A stretch of 64,000 bases of DNA from Lavandula angustifolia (Eukaryota > Streptophyta > Magnoliopsida > Lamiales > Lamiaceae). Below, piece by piece: positions 45,910 to 58,266 of this stretch (positions are counted from its first letter, which is position 1; each line of letters starts with the position of its first letter). The notes below the pieces were generated by a model. The model made no database searches and was not told the DNA's origin. It was given only the letters and a program-made list of their open reading frames with translations. Made by a program: the position numbers and the translations under genes. The stretch lies in assembly GCA_028984105.1 (NCBI GenBank), contig CM054824.1:5885324-5949323 (forward strand). Direction: 5' to 3'.

Positions 45910-47564
45910 TGTTGGTCCCGAGTGTACGGTCAGGTGTAGAGGGGGGGGGGGGTGAATACACCTGACTCCGATTTTCTCAACTTCGAACACGATAAGTCCT
46001 GTTCAGGAAAGTGTCGTACTGAAATAATTCAGCAGACCAAATAGCTGTTCTGAATCGTGTGTGGCAAAGAGTCTGACTCTACTGAGATCTGCTAGCTGAC
46101 TGAGTCAGAATTCAGTATCAAACAGGTAGAGTTCAGCGGTGCGGAAAAGTGTAGGCCCAAATCAGTTGAGTGGAAAAAACGTTTTAGCAAGTCTCAGTTC
46201 AGCAAATAGACAGTTCAAGATATCTTTGAGACAGTTGTATGATTTTAAAGAAGGTTTTCAGTATGAACAAGAAAATCAATGCAACAAGAATCGAAAGCAA
46301 TAACAAGACACGCAATTTTTAAAGTGGTTCGGATATCAATCGATCCTACGTCCACTTGTCCCGAAAAGTTCGAGAGGCTATTTATTATACCGAGTTAGTC
46401 TCGGTCGCCTTGTGCACGGGACAAAGCCGTGGCTTGGGGATTATATCGAGCAAGTCCCGGCTTACAAAGGCATCAAACTAAAGTGTTTGACAAACTTCTC
46501 CAACTATGAAGGAGTCCTTTTACAATAAGGATTGGGTTCAAATATGAACTCCTTCGTCTAAGCTATAAGTATATTCTGTTGAGCTTAGGGTTAGAGGGAT
46601 AGGGAATGAGAGAGTGGCTTCTAGATCGACGAACAACTGAAATAAGCTTTAGGTTCGTGTATCGTCGATTTGGATACTAGAGGCCATGAGCTGAGAAGGT
46701 AGTCTTTCGCCGGAGATAGATCTTCAAATTCTTGCGGAAGACTCAGGGTTTTCTGGTTCTAGCTAGTTTGAATGCTTGTGTTTGTTTTCGTCGTTAAGCT
46801 TATGCGCATTCCTCTCTCTCTCTTGTTTGCCCTCTTCTCTTTCAAGGCTTGAAATGTCCCTCTATTTATAGAGCAGAGATTGGAAAAGATCCGTTGGAGA
46901 CGATCTTCCTTTCTCTCTCTTTTGGTAGCTAAAGGCTCTTTTTGAAGGATGTAACAGTGTCCTTTCCCTCCTTTTCTGGAAATATGTTGACTTGCAGCTT
47001 TAGTAGGTAGAGACACGTGTATGCTTGTCATTTGTCGAGGATTATGGAGTGGTTGAGACGGAACAGACTTCGAGGCATACTGAAGCTGACTTCTCTTTTC
47101 CTTGTACTTGACAATACTGATTGTATATTCAAAAAGTGCCTGACAGTTCAGACGACTGTCTGCCGTTGCTAAGTCTGATCTTCATTCAGTAGAGAGACGG
47201 CTGAGGGTACTCTACTGATGGTCAGCTCTGAGTTCAGTGAACTACTCCTGCTGAGTTCAGTTCTACTGACTCCTTCGCATATCTTGCTCCCGCCGAGTCC
47301 GAAGAAATACTGAGTCTTCTACTTCTGGTGCTGAGGCTGATAAGCTACTGACCGCCTTAACCAGAGCAGAGTGTCTACTGAGTCTGAAACCTCAGAGACA
47401 AAACAATTACACGGGAATGGTTCATCAATCAAGAAAGGATTTTGGGATCTTCAAATCTTCAGATAGGTACAGAGCACGAGGCTACTGAGCTTACGGTCAG
47501 TGCTGAAGACAGAATCATTTCCCACTAAGTATAACAGTGCTGAGGATAAAATCATCACCCAACA
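45910..47564 (-). repeat. 3' LTR of element B
   Basis: 1655 bp, plus-strand ends TGTTGGTCCCGAG and ACCCAACA. A TATA box (TATAAATAGAGG on minus) lies near 46865. This copy keeps most CAG/CTG sites that the 5' copy lacks at 58432-58490. Confidence 0.94.
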
Positions 47565-47577
47565 ATTTCCCCCTATT
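47565..47577 (-). promoter_or_regulatory. Polypurine tract of element B
   Basis: The minus strand reads AAATAGGGGGAAAT directly before the 3' LTR, as in element A. Confidence 0.85.
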
Positions 47578-47938
47578 TGATGATGCCAAAACATATCATC
47601 TATGCTAACACTAAACTATCAGAAACAGAGCTCCTTACATTATTACAAGTAGGATCAGTGGAGTTTGTTCTTCAAGTTCTAGTCTACTAAGGGGAGCAGG
47701 GCAAAACAATTTCCCTCTATCTAAAAAATTCCCCCGAAACACAACAACTAGACTATCAGATCTAGAGAAGCGATAAGCTGACAAGTAAGATAAAGTGAGT
47801 GTGTAAGTCAGCAATCACTTTAGTGATTCTGAGTGTTTAAGCATAAAACAAACACGGCTGTTTAGACAATAAGATATTATCTGAGCCAAAAGAGAATGTA
47901 TATATAAGATATGAAAGTTCAGTACATTACATCTCTTT

Positions 47939-50900
47939 CTAAGCTAGGAAGATAAAGAAATCTAATACTAAGAACGCTTGTCTTGCTTGATCCCGTCCAT
48001 AAAGTTTTGCGATTCCGACTCGAGGGGGGCAAGCCATACATTCCGTATGAGTTCTTCCTCGCCTCGGGTATTCGGCGAAGTCCGCCGGCTCATCTTCTTC
48101 AAGTCCTCCCGTTCGCGGCAAAGCATTCTTCACTTCCTTTTCTATTACTCCATGATGGATCGAGTCATCATTTCTTCTTGGCGAGGTATGATTCTCGGGC
48201 TCGGGAACACCGACTTCTATACCTTCACACACGGCTTTATGCAAGTATACGTATAGATCCGGTTCTGTTATCATCATCCATTCTGTGTAAGCATCAGTCT
48301 TAGCCTTGTCGGCCGTAACCTCCCGGAAATAAGTGCGCTTGATAAACTCTATCTTTGCGAGATTCCATCTCCGAGTAACCGAGCGAGACATCCAATCGTC
48401 TCGTCCTTGGCCATCTATGCGATTTCGGATCAGCCGGCTTCCCGAACCTTACGTATCGATAAGGAATATCGGCTTTTGAAGGTACTCTCAGCCTGGCCTC
48501 TTGTTCAGTACGAATTCTCAGTGCCTCAAGATCTGCCATATGTATTCTCTGTCTGGCAGCTTCTATCTGTCTGGCTTCCTCTCCTCTATAGAGATACCGA
48601 TCCATCTGAGCGAAAATGGCTTCGATCTCAGCATCTTGTTCTTTGGATCTCATATAGGAAGGTTGGTGAGGAGAGTCTTCTGAGTCAGCAGGGGTACTGG
48701 ATTTCTCTTTGGATGTACCCTGCTTCTCAGTATTCTTCTATTGTTGCTCCTTTTCCTTTTCTATATCTTCATCATCATGAATCTTGAGCTTCCTTGGAGG
48801 CAACCTAGCAGTTTTCTTTCCGCCTCGAGCTGGTGCCTTAGTTTTGCCTTGAGAGGTATTTGCTTTAGGCTTTTGGCAGCCTCAGCTTTGGCTATCTCCC
48901 TAGCAAGCTTCTCGTCAGCTGCTATCTGAGCCTCCTCTTCAGCAGAAATGTATCTCTTTGATTTCTTTGCTGGAGGGGTCGGGAGTTCCAGTACTTTCTT
49001 CCCTTTGCCTAGAACAGGTGGTGGTAGAGGGGCTTCTTCTTCTTCTGAATCATCATGTTCAGCATACTCAGCAACCTCCTTAACAATATCAGTAGGAGTC
49101 TGGGTTGCGTGAGTAGCTGTTCCAGAGCCACTTGGGCCGGCTCTGCTTGTGCTCGCGGCGGAGACACCCCGGGTCTCTTTCGCTGGTCCAAGTGCGGCAA
49201 TAGTCTGAACTTCGCTTGCGTCTGCTACTGACCTGGTTTTCTTGGCGGGCTTTAGTGGAGCTTCCCCCTTAGTGAATTTGGATGTGGGTTTAGTCAGGGT
49301 CAGCTTGGGGGTTGACTTGTCCCCTTTTTCACTGTCTTTCTTTTCTTCCCTTTTATCCTTTCCTTCCCCCTTTTTGGCATCATCAATTATTACCGGAGTC
49401 GGAGTGGATACCTTTAGGTCTAGGCTTTTGTAAGAGGTTGACAGAGAGTCGAGTTTGTCTTTGATTTTTGGCAGTGCCTCATGCAGCCCATTCCTCTTAG
49501 AAGCAAGATCTTCACTGTATTTCTTGTGGGAGAGTTCAGCTGCAGCCTTAAATTCCGTCAGCTTCTCAGACACCTTATCCTCCAGAGCTTGTTGAATATT
49601 GGTGAGTCTGAGCTCAGTGGCCTGGGATAGGTTTGAGACTGATTCAGTATGAGTGGACTGAGAGGCCTTGAATTCTTCAAGCAGTTTGGCCTGTCCCTCC
49701 TGAATCACTCTGAGCTGATCTTCAAAGTCCTGTCTCTGCTTTGCCAGCGCATTTGAGATAATGGAAGAGACATCAGGGGCAGCTGAGTCGGATAGAGAGG
49801 TTTTCAGCCCCTGAAGCTCAGCGCTAGTGGCTTCAGCAGTTTTCTTCCATACTTCATAGACAGCTTTGGCTAGAGCTCTATTCTAAGCTCCTTGGCTTTT
49901 CAGTGCCTTAGCCATGGACTTTGAGCGTCGGCCTTTGGGGCTGGGCGCTACTTCAAACTGAGATGTTAGCAAGAGCTGAGCAGGCTCTGCAGACGTTGAA
50001 GTACCAGCCACCGACTTCACAGGCCCAAGGATACTGAGCGGTAGATCAGAACTTTCAGCAGTTGTATCCTTGTCCTGGGGTACTCCCTCATCAGGCTTCC
50101 CAGGGCCTGAATCATGGGGTGGGTCTCCGACCGTCGTGGTCGGACCCATCCGAGGGGCCGAGCTCGAAGTCCTGCCGCCTATCGTGCGGCAAGGCCAGCA
50201 TCGCGGCCCTCAGATCATCGAAGTTACCTAGGTCAGCAGGCCTGGAGTAGCCTATCTGCTGCCTTAGGTGCTGCTCCTCCTGATGTAATTGGTCACAGGA
50301 GTAGTGAAGGATGAGGCGAAGCTGTGGGTGCCACTCCTAGAACCTTAGGAGCATGTGGAGTCTGGCCTATCTAGCAATTAACACCAAGTCTTGGTGGCCA
50401 GCGATCTCCGGTATTTGGTCAGCTATCTCTCGGAATGCTTGAGATCTGAGCGCTGAGGCTTCCATTCCGATTGATTCATGCTCAGACGTCGTTTCTGAGT
50501 CGTCAAGATCATGGCGGACATCTGTTTTTCAGCAGATGGCAAAGTGCTGAGTGGTGGAATATCAAGCGGGCTTTCCAGAGTTTGTATATCAGCACTCTGG
50601 CTAGGTTCAGCTGGAACCCCTTGATCCACTTCTTGAGTATGTTCAGTGGAGACGGCCTTCTCCACCGAATGAGTCTCCTCGGAGGACTCTGACTCATCTA
50701 TTAGCTCCATAGCCGAGTAGTAAGTCGTTCAAGTAGCATGTTCAGTAGCTTTGTTCAGGCGGTTGGTTGTTCAGCAGTTTCCTCCAGGCATGCCTCGAAT
50801 TCAGTAGGGACATCATCGATGGCCGTCTTCGACGTTTAGCCGATGTCTTAGAAATTTTCGCTAGAGGAGACCTCTTCTTGGTAGGCGTGGTTTTTCGAAG

Positions 50901-51716
50901 CGACGGTCCCGAACCGATCCGCCAAGAGCAAATTGTCTGTTGTGGAACCCGATCTTCTTTACATTAAAGTGTACCTTGTCCTCAAAGGTGATCTCGGTCA
51001 TCTCCACGTAAATCTTGTATCATGATGGACGACTTCGGTCCATACAAACGGCTTGCCTTTTTCTTTGTCAAGGTTGCACGTTGCCTTATCAAATTTGGCG
51101 GCTTGAACCATGAACTCTCGAAGAAAGAACTCCGTCCAGTTGATTTTTGCTTTGTCATATATTGCCATCATGAAGCTGGATCTTGGGTCTCGATACTTGA
51201 TCGAATGAACTTGCTTGGCTTGTCGTAGGCCGCGTGACTATATAAGCTAGTGCACGGAACGGGCAAAGCATCTTGTTCTTTGGGAAGGCCGCTCCGAATG
51301 TGGTAGGCTTTCCACGAGAATATAGATAGATAGTCGTCTATCCCGTCATCGTTGTAGCCAACATTGCTAACTCCTTCAAAGAGCAAAGCGAAGCTTCTCC
51401 TCGGTGCTTCTTTAATTGAGATCCGCTTCAGTTGCATAGAGGCATCGCCTATGGAGTGGACGGCAAAATGTCCAATGATGTCTCCAGATATCGAATCTGA
51501 GTTGAGGTATATCTGAGACACCTGTTGAGGAAGGAAGAAGGTAGGCTTCCTTGAGAGGAACTTGCTCCAAACCCGGACGCTCTCGATACGAGAAAATCTC
51601 GTCCATGAAGTCAAGGTCGCGAGCGCCAAACTCCATGGACCGGGTTCGCACTGCACACGGTCCTTGTCTAAGATTTCCTGCATGTTCCCTGGGGAGACGA
51701 GAGAAAGATTTGCCAT
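47939..51716 (-). pseudogene. Element B ORF3
   Basis: It begins MANLSLVSPGNMQEIL at 51716, just after an acceptor-like TTCTTGTGACAG. The N-terminal domain (WSKFLSRKPTFFLPQQVSQI; VGYNDDGIDDYLSIFSWKAY) aligns with A at 31300-31850. An acidic Ser/Glu/Pro linker, a coiled coil (FKASQSTHTESVSNLSQATE region, 49700-49400), a Lys/Glu/Pro linker and a charged C-terminal block (ADLEALRIRTEQEARLRVPS) follow. Frames change at about 51160, 50420, 49890, 48760 and 48300. The patches 51160-50720 and 48400-47990 are nearly free of CAG/CTG, so some of the shifts may be sequence error. Confidence 0.72.
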
Positions 51717-52444
51717 TTTATCTGTCACAAGAAAAGATTATCAGTATCGTTTGTTAATAAAACAGTTAGTATAGCGATACTGAAAAGAGATAAAGAAGTA
51801 TAGTAACAAATTTAATAATCATACCGATAAAATTCTGAGAATAAAGAAGATAAGAAGCAAATAAAGGATTGCTAGAGATCTCAGAATTTTCGGAGCAAAG
51901 GATTTGAAGATATACTAATGGCGGTTTCTAAGATATGATCGAACATATATATCTATCGTGAAGGTGAACGGTTTTCGATCAAAGGCCAAATTTAAATCTG
52001 CTTTATGATATGGACGGTTAAGATTGGATATTATAAAGAAGGTAATGATCACAGTAGCCGCCTAAGTCAAAGCCAGTTGTAATTTGCCTAAGTAGTAACT
52101 ATGAGAGGACATGCATTAAATGCGTGGCAGAGTTCAGCATACTTATGCATAGAATGTCGTGCATTAAATGAGAGTCATTTTCATTAAATGACAAACTTTA
52201 AGATAATTAATACCATGCTGAATCTGAATTATAAGTGCAGAATAATGTTCTTTTAGTTACTACTGAGTAGAGATACGCAAACCTGTCAGTTGAACATAGT
52301 AGTCAGCTGATACATCATGTAGATGGTTGCTGATTCTCTACGATCCGATTATACTCGCATCGAGAGTGAACATTCCCCCCCTTACCGAAATGGTCCTCTC
52401 TTGAAGACTCTTACCGACCGGGGTCGGGAGGGTCCAGCAGAGAC
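51717..52444 (-). other. Spacer between pol and ORF3 of element B
   Basis: AT-rich spacer of about 0.7 kb with no coding signal; equivalent to 30415-31233 in element A. It carries a CATTTAATG-type repeat (about 52110-52195). Confidence 0.5.
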
Positions 52445-54350
52445 CTAGCTCTCTACTGAAAGTTCTTTGAATCTGGATTCAGCTAGAGGCTTGGTCAGAA
52501 TATTAGCCCTTTGTTTGTCAGTATGGATCTTTTTCATCCTGATATCCTTCTTTTCGACATGGTCACGAATGAAGTGATGCCTAATGTCCACGTGCTTGCA
52601 TCTCGTGTGAAGTACAGGGTTCTGAGTGATTGCAATAGCACCGGTGCGTCGCGAGAATATCGGCACTTCATTCCCGAATGACGTTATAGTCTCTTAGCCG
52701 CTTTGTCTCGGCCAAAGGATTTGGGCGCAACAACTTCCGGCAGCCATGTATTCAGCTTCAGTAGTTGACGTGGCTACTGAGTGCTGCTTCTTTGAAAACC
52801 ATGAGATCAGCTTACTGCCTAGGAACTGACAAGTTCCTGAAGTTGATTTTCGGTCAATTCTACATCCTGCATAGTCAGCATCAGAATAGCCAGTTAGTTC
52901 AATATTATCATCAGCTGGATACCATAAACCTATGTCAGGTGTGCCTCTAAGGTAGCGGAGAATCTTCTTTGCTGAGTCCATGTGGCTCTGCTTAGGATTC
53001 GCCTGAAATCGAGCGCAGACACCTACAACACAGGTTATGTCAGGACGAGTAGCTGTTAGATATAATAAGGAACCAATTATTGCACGAAATTCAGGTTGGT
53101 CTACTGATACTCCCTCTTTATCAAGATCGATTTTCATATTCGTGTTTATCGGGATCTTGATAGGTTTGCCGGATGTGCATCCGAATCTTTTGATGAGGTC
53201 TCGAGTGTATTTGCCTTGGTTAATGAACGTTCCCTTTTCAGATTGTTTGACTTGAAAGCCGAGGAAATAGTTCATTCCACCCATCATTGACATCTCGAAC
53301 TTGTCCTTCATCATTTTCTCAAACTGCTGACACATGACGACGTTCTTCGATCTGAAGATAATGTTGTCTACATAGATCTGCACGAGTAATAAGTCGTCTT
53401 CCAGTCGAATGCTGAATAGCGTGCGATCTACTGTGCCTTTCTGAAAACCTTTTTGAAGAAGAAACTCTGACAGTGGTATCGTACCAAGCCCCGGGTGCTT
53501 GTTTTAACCCATATAGAGCCTTTCCCGAGTCTATAAACCCCGATGTCCCCGCTGAAAGCCGGGCGGTTGTTCTACATAGACTTCTTCTTTCGAGACGCCG
53601 TTCGAGAACGCAGACTTCACATCCATTTGATAGACTCGAATCTTTGATGTGTTGCGTAGGCTAGGAATAGTCTCGATTGCCTCCAATCTTGCAACCGGAG
53701 CGAATGTCTCATCGAAATCTATTCCCTCGACTTGACAAGTAGCCTTTCGCCATGAGCCTTGCTTTGTTCCTTACTATAACGTTGTTTTCATCTCGCTTGT
53801 TCTTGAAGACCCATTTTGTTCCAATGACGTGTTGATGTCGGGGTCCGTCAACAAGCTCCCAAACTTCATTTCTCGTGAACCGATTCAGCTCCTCCCCGCA
53901 TAGCTATGATCCGGTCAAGCATCTTTAAGTGCATCCTCAATCGTCCCGAGGCTCTTCAAGAGACAAGAAGCGTGAATATAATGCGCTTTCTCCTTGTCAG
54001 AAACTGGATCTTGTCTAGACTTTTCTTGAAGGATCTCCAATGATTAGATCGAGAGTGTGAGCATCTAGCCACGATCTACGATGTTTTAGCTCTTCATCCG
54101 GAATTTGATCAACACGGATAGTAGGTGAGTTAGGCATTTCGATTGTACTATTCCCGAGATTGAAGCAATTCAAGAATGAGAGTGTGATCTACCGAGTTTC
54201 CTGTGTTCAGGGGGCATTCGGCTCGGGAACATTAATAGATGTTCCCCCCGAGTTGTTATTCTCGGCAATGGTCTCGATTACCTCTAAGGTTTCTTCATCG
54301 ACCTGAAGTTACCCGGGATTGACTCGTTCGGGAGAGTCAATCTGTTCAAC
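52445..54350 (-). pseudogene. Element B reverse transcriptase and RNase H
   Basis: The intact frame 53383-52694 has IYVDNIIFRSKN (the YVDD site has the second Asp as Asn), DKFEMSMMGGMNYFLGFQVK, SLLYLTATRPDITCVVGVCA, RIDRKSTSGTCQFLG, LISWFSKKQHSVATSTTEAE and YMAAGS. NPVLHTRCKHVDIRHHFIRD and ILTKPLAESRFKEL complete RNase H (52666-52445). RT blocks upstream (54350-53390) are readable only across several frame breaks in a CAG/CTG-poor stretch. Confidence 0.85.
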
Positions 54351-54408
54351 TACTTGCGTTCTTGGTTCGGATTCGATAGGCTTATCTTCGTTTCTTCATC
54401 TCGAATCA

Positions 54409-55802
54409 TCATCCCAACAAAGCCGGATCCTTTCGAGGTTTGTCTTTTAGGTTCGAGATCCCGTAGGCCGCGTACTCGATGTCCTCGGATTCGGCACTTA
54501 GAGTTATTGCTCCTGTCTTCGGCAGCAAACTCATTAAAAACAACATGAGGGCTTTCTTCCACGCAAAGGGTCCGATAGTTGAATACTCGAAAGCTTTCTT
54601 GACTCGAGAGTATCCTAAGAATACTCCCCGATCCGACTTGCTATCAAAAGTTTTCAACTGATCTTTCCCATTATTGTGAATAAAGCACGAACAACCAAAG
54701 ATATGGAAATAAGATAAAGAAGGCTTCCCGCCGTTCCATGGTTCATATGGTGTTCTCTTATACCGCTTTGTCGGTAGAGATCGGTTTTGAGTATAACATG
54801 CAGTGTCGGTTGCTTCACGCCTGAATTTGGTTGGGAGTCCCGAGTCCGCGAGTAGAGTTCTTGTTGCTTCTTTGAGTGTGCGATTCTTTCGTTCAAGCAA
54901 CCCCGTTCTCGCCGAGGGGTGCGCGCATCGATGTCTCATGCTCAATCCCTTCGCTTTGCGTAACTCCTCTACCATGGAATTAAGGAACTCGGTTCCTCCG
55001 TCGAACGAATTTTGATTATCTTGGTGTTCTTCTCGACACCGAGCTTTTTCGAAGCGTTGGTAACTCTGTTTTGACGTCGGACTTGTTGGCAATGAATATG
55101 ATCCATGTGTAGCGCGAGTAGTCATCGATGACCACTAAAGCATACTTCTTGCCTCGATCGTCACCTGGAGAGACCGGACCGAACAAATCCATATGTAGCA
55201 TCCGGAAGGATTCCATCGATGGAAGGAGATGGAACAGTGGATTTTGATTCCTTGTTTGCTTTCCCTTCGCACATGCTTCACACCGAGTGTCTTTGCTTCG
55301 AATACTTCATTCGGCAGCCCTCTTGCTAGAGTGTTCCTTGCTAGTTTGTTGAGCGTTTTGAAGTTGAGGTGGCCGAGTCTCCTATGCCAAAGCCATCCCG
55401 TGCGGTTGTCGTTCTTCGCCAACGGCACAAGCTTCGAGGTTCCGCCGAGTTCCGATCGCCTACATATATATTCTTTTTACGCGAACCTGATAACACTGTT
55501 TTCCCTGTGGATTTATCAATGACATCACAGAAACCAGCATCAAAAATCACTCTATTCGAGTTATCACATAATTGACTAACGGAGAGAAGATTATGCTGAA
55601 GTCCTTCAACATGTAATACTCTAGGAACCGTGGCAGTTCCAATGCTGAGTGCTCCATATCCTCTTGTATAGCCTTTTGCATTATCTCCAAACTCGATTTT
55701 GGGTCCTTCTTCAGCTATATAATTCTTCAGTAGGTTCCTTTGGTACGTCATATGTCTTGAGCATCCACTGTCCACATACCAAGGATCTTTGTGCACCTGC
55801 AA
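54409..55802 (-). pseudogene. Element B protease and integrase
   Basis: DPWYVDSGCSRHMTYQ is an intact copia protease active site. FGDNAKGYTRGYGAL and VEGLQHNLLSVSQLCD follow. WLWHRRLGHLNFKTLNKLA starts integrase; LHMDLFGPVSPGD, YALVVIDDYSRYTWIIFIAN and FDGGTEFLNSMVE carry the core Asp residues, LLERKNRTLKEATRTLLADS the Glu region, and FHIFGCSCFIHNNGKDQLK and GVFLGYS the C-terminal part. Breaks lie near 55430, 55200 and 55020. Confidence 0.85.
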
Positions 55803-55989
55803 AACAGAATTATATTCAGGTACCCTTTATTTTGCTTTTGGGTCCTTGGATGTTAGTTTTAGTAACCAAAATCTGTCTAACAACCCTGGTGGTTTCAGAC
55901 AGTTTCTTTCCACTTGAGTCAACATACTTGACCACTGGACTGGTCAAAGCTGACTTCTTAGGTTGTTCAGGTTCAGGAGTCTGGATCTT

Positions 55990-58128
55990 CTAAGCTGGTG
56001 GACTGCTGACCTTTGCCTTTTGTGCGATTTTCTTCTTTTTCTGACTCTTGGAACCTCTTCTGACTATAGGATCATAGTAATATGACCCATACTGAGCTGG
56101 ATGTGTCAACCGAGGTAGTCCATACCGGTCGGCCCCACTTAACTCGCTAGTTCCCCCCATCGAACCGGGGTGTCTTGGTACCGATCTTCCGGTCGAATAC
56201 CGATGCGTAGGATGAGGTGCTTTCATCTTTTGTTTGTTCTTTGCTGAGGGGTTCAGAACATTTGCATTGATTGTTTCCCCTCGAACAAACTTATCGGTTA
56301 GACGCACTTACGAGTGTACGGGGGCGAGATGAGGAAGCTTCCCGGTTGAAACCAAGTCCTTCCTTACGGTGCTTGGGCTTGTTGCTTGCAAGCATAGCCT
56401 CCAGGCTTCTTTTCGCCGCCCATGTAACGCTCGGTTATCGGCTCTTCCGCACATCATCACTCTTTTTCGGTGTGTCGAGCTTGGTCCGAAGTCCCGACAG
56501 TTCTTGCTTCGGTAGACTCGGTTCAAGATCTTTTCGAGTTAAGTCATTGGTCAAAACCGAAATTCGATCTTCTTGATGCCGAGACTTGGCCATCGGAGAG
56601 TTTATCTCCCTCCCCGAGTCTCAACACAAGTCCTTCGGCTTCGTAGCGACCCGACTCTCCCGAGAAAGTCTCTAATTCTCCACTTTCGGTGGTATCCAAT
56701 TCATGAAGAGTCTTACTGAGCTGCAGACTCATCTGAATTTGTTCGTCTAACAGTTCTTCATAAGTGGTAGCAACGTCCAAATTCTCATCTGCACCTGAAA
56801 TAGTTTCGTACGTGGCAGGTGTGAAGAGGAGTTAAGTAGTTCATGAGAATTTACCTCATCCTCTTCTCCCGCCATTAGGCACTTTTCGCAGCTTCTTCGC
56901 CTTCAAGCTCTAAGGCCATAAAAGCCGCTTCATCATCCGATGAATCCATGAAGGAGTCGACTTCTTCCGAGTCGTCCGAGATTTCGCCCCGCAATATAAG
57001 ATTGTCTCTTTTTGGTGAATTTCTCTCTCCTTGCCTTGCGCTTTGCTCAAGCACTACCGAGCTCGGGGACAGTCATATTGATAATGTCCCGGCTTTTTGC
57101 GATTGTAGCAAGCGATGACTCTTTCTTCTTTGTTTTCGCTATCCTTTGATGGTGCTGAGTCATCCTTCTTTCTGCATTTAGAGAATTGTGAGTCAGGAGT
57201 GCGTTTTGGCATATAATCTGACTTACCTTTTGTGTCTCGATATACTTTAGTCAGTTTTCTGTGCCTCTCCTTCTCCTTCGATACTTCACGACGAGCCAGC
57301 AGCATTCCCGAGCGAGACTTCCTTCTTGTAAGTCGTTGAGTGAAGGTTCGGTCTTACTCGTTGTCTTGCTCATCGCGGGAGATGCCCTTTGGACCGATGC
57401 TTTGAAAGCATGGTCAATTTTTATGTCGGCTTCACTCTTTGCTTTCGTTGAGGTCTCGTCGAACTCAAACTCTTCGCCCGAAGTTCCGAAAAGATATGGT
57501 CGGGAGAGACAACATCTAAATCGAATGGCGCAATAAAGTGGCAAAAGGTGTCCAGGTGTCCGTCCCAGGCAGGTGCCCTCGGTATCTTGAGATTCATCTC
57601 TCGGTTCTTCGAATGTCTTTCCCGACCCGTTGATGGAGTTCATCGATTTGTGAATCTGACATTTAGATCCTCTATTTTGTCACCAGGCATGAGAGACAAA
57701 TTTTCCAGCTTTTGGAGTTCCAGCACTAGTTTGTTAGCTTTTATCTTCTGAGTCCCCCGACTTAGTAGCGCTAGAGCGTCCCAGAGTTCCTTTGCAGTTT
57801 TGCATTCCTGAACCCTGCCAAGATACGAATCACTTAAGGTGGTTAGTATAGCGTTTCTGGCGACACGGTCTAAGTTATGAAGTTTCTTCTCCTCAGGAGT
57901 GAAGAGACTTCTGTCTTTGGGAATCTTCTTCCCGGTCACCATTCCTCCTCCAGCAGCTGCATCATGAGTCACGACGCTATCAATCATAGGAACGATAGAC
58001 CCTTCCTCAAGTGCTTCAGTCATACTATCGTGGAGGGAGGTCAGATGTGCTTCCATCCTGACCCGCCATACCCCATAGTTCTCTAATGAGAACATAGGTA
58101 CCATCCTTATACCTGACATATCAGCCAT
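55990..58128 (-). pseudogene. Element B gag
   Basis: MADMSGIRMVPMFSLENYGV, KLHNLDRVARNAILTTLSDS, KELWDAL and KIEDLNVRFTN define the capsid region (58128-57640). A zinc knuckle near 57110 reads CYNRKKPGHYQYDC: the second Cys of CCHC is Arg, where element A has Cys. The codon difference is CTGC versus TCGC and fits the CTG-context errors seen elsewhere. A heptad-rich stretch (QIQMSLQLSKTLHELDT, about 56700) and a basic tail (SKSQKKKKIAQKAKV, near 56010) follow, as in A. Several frame breaks occur. Confidence 0.82.
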
Positions 58129-58252
58129 GAAGAATAATGATATGAATGTAGAGTGATATGCAGTGAAAACGATTTTCCGGATCCGTTCAAGTAGACCAGT
58201 TTTAGAACGACGAGAGTCTTATAGAACTCAGGTGGTTAGTTGAACACCGTGC

Positions 58253-58264
58253 GCTCTGATACCA
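58253..58264 (-). promoter_or_regulatory. Primer-binding site of element B
   Basis: The minus strand reads TGGTATCAGAGC two bases after the LTR end, complementary to initiator tRNA-Met, identical to element A. Confidence 0.93.
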
Positions 58265-58266
58265 AT